DNA of 64,000 nt from Rheinheimera sp. MM224 (GTDB lineage Bacteria > Pseudomonadota > Gammaproteobacteria > Enterobacterales > Alteromonadaceae). Each line of letters begins with the position of its first letter. The first letter of the stretch is position 1. Under the pieces are notes generated by a model. The model saw nothing but the letters and a program-made list of their open reading frames with translations, was not told where the DNA came from and did no database searches. The translations under genes were made by a program, and so were the position numbers. The stretch lies in NCBI RefSeq assembly GCF_947090785.1, contig NZ_OX352320.1, positions 372,001 through 436,000 on the forward strand. Reading direction: 5' to 3'. Positions 12,643 through 20,846 of the stretch are shown here, piece after piece.

Positions 12643-12744
12643 TTAATTTTCAACAGAGCTTGGGAAAAGCGTGGACAGCCATCAACAGATGAGCCGAATG
12701 AGTGCGCCAACAGGCAGACGGATCACCGCCGCTGTATGCGCTCT

Positions 12745-12838
12745 TGTTTCCCTCCGCAGGTATTATCCTGTTCAGGTTCCACGGATTCCGCCCAAGGGCG
12801 GTCTCAGCTGACAAACAAGGTTTGTGCAGCACTCCGAC
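12745..12838 (-). ncRNA. TPP riboswitch (THI element) in the thiC leader
   Basis: Read on the minus strand, the element shows the hallmark parts in order: GGAGTGC, then CTGAGA followed by a GC-rich hairpin (CCGCCCTTGGGCGG), then GAACCTGAACAGGATAATAC and CTGCGGAGGGA. The two ends pair (GGAG/CTCC type P1). It lies about 130 bases before the thiC start, leaving room for an expression platform. This is the known thiamine diphosphate aptamer; I see no canonical terminator with a T run, so translational control or rho-dependent ending is possible. Confidence 0.96.
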
Positions 12839-12853
12839 AAGCTAAGTGTCGCC

Positions 12854-12882
12854 AGCATAAACAGCTTTTTTTCAGGCGGCAA
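12854..12882 (-). promoter_or_regulatory. Probable sigma-70 promoter of the thi operon
   Basis: On the minus strand TTGCCG and TATGCT are separated by exactly 17 bases and lie so that transcription would begin about 10 bases before the first riboswitch helix. Motif and spacing are seen; activity is inferred. Confidence 0.6.
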
Positions 12883-13293
12883 GGGGAAATTGGTTGGTGC
12901 GTTGTTTCGGACTTGTGTTTTCTACGGGCTAATTTGTGGTGATCACCGGCTTAAAGTTTCCCTAAAAACTGATAAAAAATTGTAGGGGGCGGGTTTATCC
13001 CGACATGCAGAAGCCCGTGGTTGTAGTTGCCGATATTTGATGTATTTACGAACACTCCGACTTGCATTTTTAGATTGCATAAAATACTTGAAGAAGAAAA
13101 GCAGGAGCAGTATTTTAACCCTCATACAAGTGAGGCAAGGTATAGCTGAAGTGTCTGGTGAGGCTACGATATTTTACTTCTCATCTGTTGGATATAATCG
13201 ACAATCTTCTTTTTGACTGGCTTCAGTGCCCATTATCAATTGGGTTACGAGTCGCCATTTTAAGCTGCATTCTTAAAACTGATGGAAATAATT
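12883..13293. other. Intergenic stretch without a recognised gene
   Basis: This stretch lies between the thi promoter and the next lipoprotein gene. It has a short GC-rich inverted segment near 12985-13005 and is otherwise AT-rich with no convincing reading frame, RNA gene or repeat. Confidence 0.5.
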
Positions 13294-13962
13294 ATGAAAA
13301 ATAACGGGACAATTTTTGTATTTTGCGCAGCTTTATTTTTGGTCGCTTGCGCTGTAAATTCGCCAGTGGTCATTCCGAAAATACAGGCATCAGCTCAAGC
13401 TGGAGAACTCAGGAAAGAAAGTGTACTAGTTTATCTTGATAAAGACTTTTTAAATGAACAGCATGAAAGTAAGCAGTTATTAACCGTCTTTCAATATGAC
13501 CTAGGTGAATATTTCAAAAGTGCAGTTCATGACTCTTTGAAGTCATATTTTGCTGATATTTCTCAGTCCGAATCAAAATTGTCTGCAGATAACTTTGACT
13601 TGGTTATCCAACCACAGTTAATTCAATTTGAGGCGCCTGTGCCGCCTCTGGTTACAATGAGCACCAAAACAAAACTTACTTTAAAATATAATGTTATCCC
13701 TAAAGCTCCTCTTCAACCTTTTGAATTAAACGCAACAGGTACATATGAATTAAAAACAAAACAGGATGAACTTACCTATAATAGCCTTGAAGGAAAAGAC
13801 ATTTATCACTACGACGTTTCCACTGGTCTTGGGCTGCATATTCCAGCCTATTCCTACGAAGCAGGAAAAGATGCATATATGGCTATTGTTCACGCGCTGG
13901 ACGATTTGAACAAGCAACTGGCTGAAGCACTGAAAAATATCAAATTAAACAGTAAGGCTTGA
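13294..13962 (+). CDS. Putative lipoprotein of unknown function
   Basis: A 222-residue protein with an N-terminal hydrophobic signal ending in the lipobox LVAC. I chose the ATG at 13294 rather than 13282 because the extra residues would extend the signal and neither is well served by a ribosome site. The mature domain, about 200 residues, is mostly beta-like with a conserved-looking LKYNVIPKAPLQPFELN stretch, and ends in a lysine-rich helix. It resembles no family I can name. The gene is visibly AT-richer than the thi operon beside it. Confidence 0.72.
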   Translation: MKNNGTIFVFCAALFLVACAVNSPVVIPKIQASAQAGELRKESVLVYLDKDFLNEQHESKQLLTVFQYDLGEYFKSAVHDSLKSYFADISQSESKLSADNFDLVIQPQLIQFEAPVPPLVTMSTKTKLTLKYNVIPKAPLQPFELNATGTYELKTKQDELTYNSLEGKDIYHYDVSTGLGLHIPAYSYEAGKDAYMAIVHALDDLNKQLAEALKNIKLNSKA

Positions 13963-14289
13963 AAACACGCAGCACCGCGTTTCTTACTTCAATTGTGCTT
14001 GAGGTAAGCAACTAAATCTGTTTCATGCTATCGAATTCCTTACTCCAAAAAACACTTGTAGCGCTTGGTGTTTTGTAGGTCAGGGGGAGGTATGGATGCT
14101 GCTCGGTTTGTGGTTGCCATGTTAAATTAGCGTTTCACGCTGCGTTATAGCAAGCTTCATGTCTGTTGCTTTTATTATGTAAGTATTTCGGCTTCAGCCT
14201 TGGAGGCTCCACCTGACTCTAGCGAAAATCGTCAATCTTTGCTGCCTGAATGCTGGTGATAAAGACAAATTTTCTATGTAAGATCAAGC
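13963..14289. other. Intergenic stretch of about 330 bases, no gene seen
   Basis: This stretch holds only short broken frames in both directions. There is no hairpin with a T run, no integron attC-like pair and no RNA gene. It may be decayed accessory DNA. Confidence 0.45.
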
Positions 14290-14565
14290 TCAGATCTTAT
14301 GCGACTTAATCGAAAGCTCAAAACCACAAGCATGGGCATATTTCACCAGCGTAGACCAGCTGGGGTTGGAGTTACCTTTTTCTAAGCGGCTGATATTGCT
14401 CTTTTGTGTCTGCATCCTTTGTGCAACCTGTTCTTGTGTAAGCCCAGCTTCAGTGCGCATGGAGAGGAGTTGATCGATAAAGTTAAATTCAGCCTCCAAC
14501 TGTTCGTATTCAGCCTTCACTTCCGGATTGTTTAAAGCATGTTGTTTTAGTGTTTGCAGACTCAT
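14290..14565 (-). CDS. HigA-like antitoxin / XRE-family HTH protein, apparently orphan
   Basis: A 91-residue protein. An N-terminal helix (residues about 1-40) with acidic content is followed by a Cro/C1-type helix-turn-helix: LTQEQVAQRMQTQKSNISRLEKG is the DNA-reading unit. The architecture is that of HigA-type antitoxins, which are usually encoded directly downstream of a RelE-type toxin. Here the upstream 110 bases hold only a decayed peptidase fragment and then an insertion sequence, with no complete toxin. The ATG at 14565 has GAGG upstream; a TTG in frame just before it is less likely. Confidence 0.8.
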   Translation of the reverse strand: MSLQTLKQHALNNPEVKAEYEQLEAEFNFIDQLLSMRTEAGLTQEQVAQRMQTQKSNISRLEKGNSNPSWSTLVKYAHACGFELSIKSHKI

Positions 14566-14664
14566 CAATCTTGAACCTCTTTTTTCGTTTGCCAGCAGGC
14601 GTTAACTTTATTGTCTATCAGCAGGGCTTCTGTGGTTTGAAGTAAATCTAAACTGCTTGCCGGA

Positions 14665-14673
14665 CATCTGGCC
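14665..14673. repeat. Target site duplication, left copy (CATCTGGCC)
   Basis: CATCTGGCC directly abuts the left inverted repeat of the insertion sequence and is repeated exactly at 16012-16020 on the other side. A 9-bp duplication is usual for IS4-family (IS10-like) transposition. Confidence 0.95.
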
Positions 14674-16011
14674 CTGAGGGATCCCCACGAATTTAAGCAT
14701 GTAAATCATCTCCATAGGAAGCGGTGATTTGCCTGAATTCATGGATCCCGTTTAGCCAGTCCCTTCGCCTTATATGGTCCAGCTTTCGAGCTATCATTCT
14801 CAGGGCTAAGTAGGCATAACTCAGCACAGCCCTGTGTCGAGTCGTGTTTGCTTGAAACTGTCGGTGAAGCCCAGCATTCGCTCCTGATAATCCTATAAAT
14901 ATCAGCAAGGTATGCGCTAGTGTACCTATCAGAACTAATACTGCTAACCGGTTGGGACACTTGCAGCCTTGCCATTCGAGGCTTAATCCATAACGAGCTG
15001 ATTTGGTGTCGCGGAAGTTCTCTTCTAGTTGCATACGTGACCGGTAGGCAGAGATAACTTGTTGTATAGATTTAGCATTATCGACACTCAGGTTCGTGGC
15101 CAGTAACCATGGCTCCCTTGCGCTGCGTGACTCATCCAGGCTGCAACTGGCACGGCTTTTCTCGCCAAGCGTCGTGAGTTTACTCCGGCCTTTTATCGTC
15201 TTTTTATGCAGGATTAATTGAGCCGGATATTCGCTCTGAAGTGTGAGTCTGGCGTCAGCAAAAGCCTTGGTTTGTTTTCTGGCTTTTTTAAATAACTCCT
15301 GACAACTTAGCCAGCCACAGTCAGTGATGTGGCACATTGACTTCCCGCGAATTCGTCCTACAAAGTCCCAACCTTGTTGCTGTATCAATTGAAACCAGGG
15401 CACTTTAAAGCCTGAATCGGTGACAATAATGGGTTTACAGTGCGCAGGAAGCATGTCTTTTAATTGCTTAAGAAAGCGTTGGTTCTCCTCCGGTTTTTCC
15501 TTCTTATTCAACGGATACACATGCTCGTACAGCGCTAACGCGCGACCTTTAAAAGCCAGTGAAGCTCTGAGCAGGTAATTCCCACGGCAGCCATCTAAAT
15601 CAGACCAGTCGACGTGAATAACGGGACGAGGCAAATGACTGATGAGCAGACGGGTCAGTGCAGCATAAGCCAACGGCCGTTCAATCTGCATCCATGGGTT
15701 GGACAGCAAGCGGTCAGCTCGTTTTATACGATGTTTTTCCTTGGTCTCACCAGCGATGCCACGTCCGATACCGGTGACGGTAAGTGTTTGTTTTTCTATG
15801 CAACTTTGTACTGCAGCACGTAAAGATTCTCTGCGGGTTTTATGAGAAATAGGAGTGACGTTCTGGATAAAACTGGCTAAGATGCGGCTTACATTCATGG
15901 TGTTTTGGTCCTCTAATTTGTTTGGCGATAGATCAGATCACCAAACACCATGAATGTTTCTTCTTAGTTCATCTTTTTGTTTTCAATCGATATTTCGTGG
16001 GGATACCTCAG
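14674..16011 (-). mobile_element. IS4-family insertion sequence, 1338 bp, apparently intact
   Basis: The ends are matching inverted repeats: CTGAGGGATCCCCACGAA at 14674 and the complement of TTCGTGGGGATACCTCAG at 15994-16011, differing at one position. Exact 9-bp duplications flank it. One uninterrupted transposase gene fills the element. Intact ends, open transposase and perfect duplications indicate a fairly recent insertion. It split a decayed M23 peptidase copy. Confidence 0.95.
14693..15898 (-). CDS. IS4-family transposase (DDE)
   Basis: A 401-residue transposase of the IS4 group. Visible catalytic regions are HVDWSDLDG (first Asp, near residue 97), PIIVTDSGFK (second Asp, near residue 161) and the YREK-like signature YRSRMQLEENFRDTK (Tyr-x2-Arg-x3-Glu-x6-Lys, near residue 287). 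The C-terminal end lies 19 bases inside the left inverted repeat. No frameshift or stop is seen, so it should be active. Confidence 0.95.
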   Translation of the reverse strand: MNVSRILASFIQNVTPISHKTRRESLRAAVQSCIEKQTLTVTGIGRGIAGETKEKHRIKRADRLLSNPWMQIERPLAYAALTRLLISHLPRPVIHVDWSDLDGCRGNYLLRASLAFKGRALALYEHVYPLNKKEKPEENQRFLKQLKDMLPAHCKPIIVTDSGFKVPWFQLIQQQGWDFVGRIRGKSMCHITDCGWLSCQELFKKARKQTKAFADARLTLQSEYPAQLILHKKTIKGRSKLTTLGEKSRASCSLDESRSAREPWLLATNLSVDNAKSIQQVISAYRSRMQLEENFRDTKSARYGLSLEWQGCKCPNRLAVLVLIGTLAHTLLIFIGLSGANAGLHRQFQANTTRHRAVLSYAYLALRMIARKLDHIRRRDWLNGIHEFRQITASYGDDLHA

Positions 16012-16020
16012 CATCTGGCC
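16012..16020. repeat. Target site duplication, right copy (CATCTGGCC)
   Basis: Exact partner of 14665-14673, directly next to the right end of the insertion sequence. Confidence 0.95.
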
Positions 16021-16318
16021 CTTATCACCCCTGATGGCGATCAGGTCGCCGGCTTTGACTTTGTCACTTTCAGTGACTAAAGCACCCTCGTGAGTCAGGT
16101 GAAAACAGCGCACTCAGAATTTCCATTTTAGGTCATTTACTTATGGATTGGTCTGTGATTAGGCCGCTATGATAGGTGCTTGGTATATCCTTTGATTTTT
16201 TAGGCTATATCCATACTTTGTTATTAATCAGTGGCTAATGAAAGCCTTTTCGCGGCCAGAAGCAGAACAAGTTGTTCGCTTGTGTGGTGCGAACCCGTGG
16301 TTATAGAAGGAATATGCT

Positions 16319-16864
16319 TTGAAAGAAATTGATTATACAAAATATAGCTTAGAGGAATTACTTGATTGTCAGCGGGAAATTGACAGAGCAGCTCATCCTG
16401 AGCGAGCCAGAGAAATTGACTTATTGGTTAGAGACCGAGCTAAACATAAAGCTGTGCAAAAAGTCTCGATGGCCGATGATCAGGGAAATATAGCCGCTAT
16501 AAAAACTGGCAGAATGCCATCTCTGGGCCAAGGGTTGGGTGAGATTATTGGCGGTACCATCTTCGGCCTGATGTGGATCAGTGCCACCAGCAAAGAAGAC
16601 AGCCCGGAATACTGGAGTCTGATTGGCTACTTCGTCATAGTGTCTTCGATCATTGGCGGCGTTTATCATATTTATAACGCTTTAGCGAAAAATAGATTTT
16701 CAACACTCGACATCGTATCTCCTGATAAAGAACCTGATCCCTTTAATCAACTGATGGGTTTTGATCATCAGGAAAAACCGGGTAGCGCCCGTTTTTGTGT
16801 AAGTTGTGGTTCGTCAATTCATGGGGAGTACAAGTTTTGCCCAAAATGTGGGAAAGAAATTTAG
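16319..16864 (+). CDS. Zinc-ribbon membrane protein of unknown function
   Basis: A 181-residue protein. Residues 1-60 are charged and helical, residues about 73-92 and 100-120 are two hydrophobic helices, and the C terminus holds a double-CxxC zinc ribbon (FCVSCG ... FCPKCGKEI). The start is a TTG at 16319, supported by AAGGA eight bases upstream; no in-frame ATG lies nearby. It lies in the accessory patch between the insertion sequence and a lipoprotein gene. Function is unknown. Confidence 0.7.
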   Translation: MKEIDYTKYSLEELLDCQREIDRAAHPERAREIDLLVRDRAKHKAVQKVSMADDQGNIAAIKTGRMPSLGQGLGEIIGGTIFGLMWISATSKEDSPEYWSLIGYFVIVSSIIGGVYHIYNALAKNRFSTLDIVSPDKEPDPFNQLMGFDHQEKPGSARFCVSCGSSIHGEYKFCPKCGKEI

Positions 16865-16983
16865 CCGGATTTAGAATGTTGCAGCAAAAGCCTCATTGAA
16901 ATCTTTGAAGGCGAGTTAGTTTGATTTTTTAGAATCGGGTTAACTGGCAGAACAGGGCGGTAAGGCTCAGGATTCAACAGATT

Positions 16984-17541
16984 ATGAATAGATTTTTAAC
17001 TTGGATATCCGTTTTTCTTTTAAACGCCTGCGTAGTTATGCCTGAAGAGTATTTTCATCCTCAAGCGGTTGGGGCTGAAGTGGAGAAAGAATCATGTCGG
17101 GGCAGGGTTGGCGCCGATAATCAGCTTGTTTACACATTTGATAATGCGAGAGTGGAGCTACATGTATGGGAGCACAAGGATAAAACTAATCTCAGTATTG
17201 CTTTCAAAGTCGTTGAATCAGCAACTGTTATTTGGCCTGAGCAGCTGCTGGAGCTCTATGTTGATGATCTAAAAACAAGCTTTAGTGTGAAAAGCTTTAA
17301 TCGGCTGAGAACTGAAAACGGCGACTTGATAACAAAAAACTATACGGCTGGAACTCTGATGGACAACACGTCTCAGCCAGAGTACGAAACATATCATGAG
17401 AGTTTCACTGTTCAGGAATCAATGTCATCTGTGGTTAAGATTGAGCAAATCAAGGTGATTGTTAATGGCAAAGTGCATGTACTAAAAGATATTGTTTTTA
17501 CCAAAAAGAAAGAGATCTTTCTGCATCCACTGAATTGCTAA
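16984..17541 (+). CDS. Putative lipoprotein of unknown function
   Basis: A 185-residue protein with a signal peptide ending in LNAC (Cys16), so probably lipid-anchored. The mature part is beta-rich, with Cys residues near its start and at its very end (final residues LNC), which might form a disulfide. No family recognised. A hairpin without T run (GGACGCT/AGCGTCC, 17610-17631) lies between it and the convergent M23 peptidase. Confidence 0.65.
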   Translation: MNRFLTWISVFLLNACVVMPEEYFHPQAVGAEVEKESCRGRVGADNQLVYTFDNARVELHVWEHKDKTNLSIAFKVVESATVIWPEQLLELYVDDLKTSFSVKSFNRLRTENGDLITKNYTAGTLMDNTSQPEYETYHESFTVQESMSSVVKIEQIKVIVNGKVHVLKDIVFTKKKEIFLHPLNC

Positions 17542-17649
17542 AGCGGAAAAAAGTGGGCAACTCTTGCTCTGTACTTTACCTCATGGACAGAGCATCTTAA
17601 GCGAATCGCGGACGCTGACAACTGAGCGTCCATAGGCACCACATCAAAC

Positions 17650-18252
17650 CTACAAAGCTTTATAGCTAACGCTTTCCTCTAAACCACAGCTATGACTACT
17701 GGTGTTTTTAAAAGTGACAGGCAGGGTTTGGCCACAGGGTAGTTTGTTATAGCCAGGCGGCAGGTTCGGCCCACATTGCTGCACATCAAAATGTAAATGA
17801 TGGCTGGAAGTCTGGCCCGTATCACCACTAATGGCGATCAGGTCACCGGCTTTGACTTTGTCACCTTCGTTCACCAAAACCCCATTGTGGGTCAGATGAA
17901 AATAGCGCGCTATGCTGCCGTCACTATGGCGAATAAAAACATAGTTTTCTTCTAAATCTTTACCATTGCCATCTTGAAAAGTTTCGCGGACAGCCACCAC
18001 TTCACCCGATCTTGATGCCACTATTTTAGTGCCTATTGGCATATCAAAGTCGATCGCATAAAGGCCAACACCCTGGTTCGACGCGCGGTAATGGCCAGTC
18101 GAAACTACAACAGGGAAGGCTTCTCCTACCTGATAGGGTAATAGATAATCAGAGCTTTGTTGGTCGGGATAGACAGCGCAATCTACTTCAGGCTTGGCAC
18201 AAGCTATGGAGGATGTTAGAAGTAATACATTGATTATAAGTAGTTTTTTCAT
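17650..18252 (-). CDS. M23 family metallopeptidase (exported)
   Basis: A 200-residue protein with a signal peptide cleaved near IACA. The LytM fold is evident: GLYAIDFDMPIGTKIVASRSGEVVAV, then YVFIRHSDGSIARYFHLTH, VNEGDKVKAGDLIAISGDTGQ and the metal-binding SSHHLHFDV. The usual first zinc His just before the Asp of the IDF motif is not in its standard place, so the exact ligand set is uncertain. It probably cuts peptidoglycan cross-bridges or serves as a LytM-like activator. A decayed, IS-split paralogue lies 1.6 kb away. The ATG at 18252 is preferred to the TTG just before it. Confidence 0.85.
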   Translation of the reverse strand: MKKLLIINVLLLTSSIACAKPEVDCAVYPDQQSSDYLLPYQVGEAFPVVVSTGHYRASNQGVGLYAIDFDMPIGTKIVASRSGEVVAVRETFQDGNGKDLEENYVFIRHSDGSIARYFHLTHNGVLVNEGDKVKAGDLIAISGDTGQTSSHHLHFDVQQCGPNLPPGYNKLPCGQTLPVTFKNTSSHSCGLEESVSYKAL

Positions 18253-18460
18253 CAATTTTTATCCAAAGTAAAATAGCTTAGTCGTAGTATCAAGCCTGAA
18301 GGTTTAAATGGAGTTATTAAAAATTTTCTATTCAGGGGCAAACTCAAATCTTACGGGGCCATCAGTCATTTTTATAATCTTTGTTTGTCATTTCAACTCA
18401 CTCACAACAAGATCCCGCCAATTTATGCTAATTTGCCTGCGGTTCCCATTTTGAAAAGAC

Positions 18461-19978
18461 TTGCCTTTGGACAGACGTCATTTTTTAACTTTAAGCAGTG
18501 CTGCTGCTTTAGCCACTGTAGCCGGCTGCCAGTTTAGCCCGGCCAACGCTTTGCCTGAAAGCACTGACTGGCAGCAGCTAAAAGCGAACTTTTCCGGCCA
18601 GTTATTATTTCCGGCAGATGCCGGTTTTAGTCGTTTTTATAAAGCCGCCAATTCCCGCTTTGATACCATTATTCCTGCAGTGATAGCCCGTTGTGCCAAT
18701 ACAGCTGATGTGCAGCAGATTTTAGCTTTTGCCCGTTGGTTTCAGTTGCCAATCACAGGCCGTAGTGGTGGCCATAACTATGCTGGTTATTCCAGCACCA
18801 AAGGTATTTTGCTGGATTTAGCATTAATGGCTGATATTCAGCTGGAGCCTGAAGAGGATACGACCTGGATAGGGGCTGGGGCTAAGCTGGGTGATATCTA
18901 TGATCAGTTGAGTAAAAAAGGCCGCTCTATCCCGGGTGGTAGCTGTGTTGGAGTAGGTATTGCCGGTTTAACTCAGGGCGGAGGTTTTGGTATTGCCGAC
19001 CGATTGTATGGCTTAACTTGTGACGCCTTGCTGGAAGCAGAACTGGTCACTGTGGATGGTGATGTACTGCGTTGTAACGAGCAGCAAAACGTTGATTTAT
19101 TCTGGGGTTTGAGAGGAGGAGGTGGCGGCCAGTTTGGTATAGTCACCCGCCTGAAGTTTCAGACTTTTGCCACTACAGATATCTTAAGTTGCCATGCTTA
19201 TTTTGCGTTAAAAGACGCTTTGCCTGTGCTGAATTTATGGCAACACTGGAGCCGTCAATTGCCCGAAGCTTTGTGGTCTCAGGCTGCCTTATGGTGGAGC
19301 GGCGAACAGGGTCATGAACCTCAGTTGCAAATACGGGTGATCAGTTTAGGTCAGATTAAATTGTTGCAGCAGCAATGGGTAAATTGGTTAAGACGCTTGC
19401 CGGTGCAACCTGTAGAGCAGGACGTGGTGCTGCATAATTACCGCGAATATATGCTGACGGATTGTGCTGGTTTGGAGATGCCAGAGTGCAAATTGCCGCA
19501 TCAATCAGAGCATGCCAAACTGAAACGTGTGGCTATGGCGGGCAGTTCCGACTTTTTTAATAAAGCGATCAGCAGAGCCGGATTAGAAGCTTTATTGGGG
19601 CAGGTGCAGCAGCGTCAGCAACAAGGATTATCCGGCGGTATTTTATTGACGCTGATGGGTGGGGCTATCAGTTCTGTGCCTGCAGATCACACAGCTTTTG
19701 CTCACAGAGATGCACTCTTTAGTGCTCAGTATTTGGTGAGCCGCCCTGTCGGGGCTAATGAAAAGTTAATGCGGGGCGCTGCGCTTTGGGTCAATCATAT
19801 GCGTACTGTGATGCAACCTTATAGTACCGGTGGTGCCTACTTAAACTACACCGACGCTTTGATTAAAAACTGGTCTGAAGCTTATTATGGTCGTCATTAT
19901 GAAACACTACAGCAGCTCAAAGGCCGTTACGACCCGGAGCAGCTATTGCGGTTTGCCCAAGGCATAAAGCCAGCTTAA
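18461..19978 (+). CDS. Tat-exported FAD-linked oxidase with BBE domain
   Basis: A 505-residue flavoenzyme. The N terminus DRRHFLTLSSAAALATVAGC is a twin-arginine signal ending in a lipobox-like AGC. The PCMH FAD domain has RSGGHNYAG and GGSCVGVGIAGLTQGGGFG: the His and the Cys match the two residues that bind FAD covalently in oligosaccharide and berberine-bridge oxidases. A C-terminal BBE segment includes YLNYTD and YYGRHYETLQQLKGRYDP. The only starts in frame are TTG at 18461 or 18467, since a stop precedes. The lactonase 19 bases downstream suggests oxidation of a sugar-like alcohol to a lactone. Confidence 0.88.
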   Translation: MPLDRRHFLTLSSAAALATVAGCQFSPANALPESTDWQQLKANFSGQLLFPADAGFSRFYKAANSRFDTIIPAVIARCANTADVQQILAFARWFQLPITGRSGGHNYAGYSSTKGILLDLALMADIQLEPEEDTTWIGAGAKLGDIYDQLSKKGRSIPGGSCVGVGIAGLTQGGGFGIADRLYGLTCDALLEAELVTVDGDVLRCNEQQNVDLFWGLRGGGGGQFGIVTRLKFQTFATTDILSCHAYFALKDALPVLNLWQHWSRQLPEALWSQAALWWSGEQGHEPQLQIRVISLGQIKLLQQQWVNWLRRLPVQPVEQDVVLHNYREYMLTDCAGLEMPECKLPHQSEHAKLKRVAMAGSSDFFNKAISRAGLEALLGQVQQRQQQGLSGGILLTLMGGAISSVPADHTAFAHRDALFSAQYLVSRPVGANEKLMRGAALWVNHMRTVMQPYSTGGAYLNYTDALIKNWSEAYYGRHYETLQQLKGRYDPEQLLRFAQGIKPA

Positions 19979-19997
19979 GATACAAAGGATAAAACTG

Positions 19998-20846
19998 ATG
20001 AAGTATAAGTTACTGATTTTATTAGTATCCATGTCGGGTTTGGTCGCGCACGCCAGCACACAACCCGACAGCAGCGATTTTGTATCTGACGGCGTTTTTC
20101 ATGCAAGCATCGAAGGCCCTGCTACAGATAAAAACGGCTATTTGTATGCGGTAAATTATGGTGTCGAAGGAACTATTGGCAAAGTGAGCCCCCAAGGTGA
20201 GGTGAGCTTAGCCCTGACTTTGCCCAAAGGCAGTATTGGCAACGGTATTCGTTTTGACCAGAAAGGCCTGATGTATATAGCGGATTATACTGGCCATAAT
20301 ATCTGGCGTTACGACGGTAAACAGCTGCAACTGCATGCCCATCAGCCTTTAATGTTTCAGCCCAACGATTTAACCATAGCGGCCAATGGCGTTATTTTTG
20401 CCAGCGATCCGGATTGGAAAAACCGTAAAGGTCAGTTGTGGCGCATTGATACAGACGGTAGCTCCAGTCTGGTTGAAAAAGATATGGGAACGACCAATGG
20501 TGTGGAAATCAGCCCGGATCAGACCAGGTTATATGTCAATGAAAGCGCGCAGCGCAGAGTCTGGGTGTACGACCTGGATAAAAAGCTTCAGGCCAGCAAT
20601 AAAAGATTGCTGATCCAGTTCCCGGATTTTGGTTTAGATGGCATGCGTACCGATGCCAAAGGTAATTTATATATAGCCCGTTATGGCAAAGGTGTGGTTG
20701 CCAAAGTCAGTCCGGATGGTAAGTTGCTGAAGGAATACCAGCTAAAAGGCGAGTTTCCAACCAACGTCACCTTTTCACAAAAAGACCCGACTTTGCTTTA
20801 TGTCACTATGCAAAAACGTGGTGCTGTCGAGCTGATTAAGCTTTAG
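19998..20846 (+). CDS. SMP-30/gluconolactonase family exported protein
   Basis: A 282-residue six-bladed propeller with a signal peptide cleaved near AHAS. Repeats such as GNGIRFDQKGLMYIADYTG, PNDLTIAANGVIFASDP and TNGVEISPDQTRLYVNES are the metal- and substrate-binding loops of SMP-30 lactonases. It is in an operon with the FAD oxidase upstream; AAAGGAT serves as ribosome site. The likely role is hydrolysis of the lactone formed by that oxidase; the substrate is unknown. Confidence 0.88.
   Translation: MKYKLLILLVSMSGLVAHASTQPDSSDFVSDGVFHASIEGPATDKNGYLYAVNYGVEGTIGKVSPQGEVSLALTLPKGSIGNGIRFDQKGLMYIADYTGHNIWRYDGKQLQLHAHQPLMFQPNDLTIAANGVIFASDPDWKNRKGQLWRIDTDGSSSLVEKDMGTTNGVEISPDQTRLYVNESAQRRVWVYDLDKKLQASNKRLLIQFPDFGLDGMRTDAKGNLYIARYGKGVVAKVSPDGKLLKEYQLKGEFPTNVTFSQKDPTLLYVTMQKRGAVELIKL

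Larger units (their letters stand above)
14608..16110 (-). pseudogene. M23 metallopeptidase remnant interrupted by an IS4-family element
   Basis: After removing the insertion sequence and one copy of its target duplication, the minus strand reads RCFHLTHEGALVTESDKVKA, then GDLIAIRGDKGQMSGKQFRF, then a short tail and a stop at 14608. This aligns, in frame, with the intact peptidase at 17650 (YFHLTHNGVLVNEGDKVKAG, then GDTGQTSSHHLHF). The zinc-binding HLH of the intact copy is replaced by QFR, the N-terminal half is missing (a stop precedes at about 16110), and the end is premature. So the copy was dead before the insertion. The DNA similarity is plain over about 16013-16110. Confidence 0.85.

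Noticed and set aside
13963..14289. Integron attC or attachment site in the accessory patch
   Set aside because: No paired core sites, integrase gene or cassette arrangement could be found.
14566..14673. Possible HigB toxin remnant upstream of the HigA-like gene, from a basic frame reading AGKRKKRF
   Set aside because: The stretch is too short and aligns better, in another frame, with the M23 peptidase copy; no toxin motif is present.
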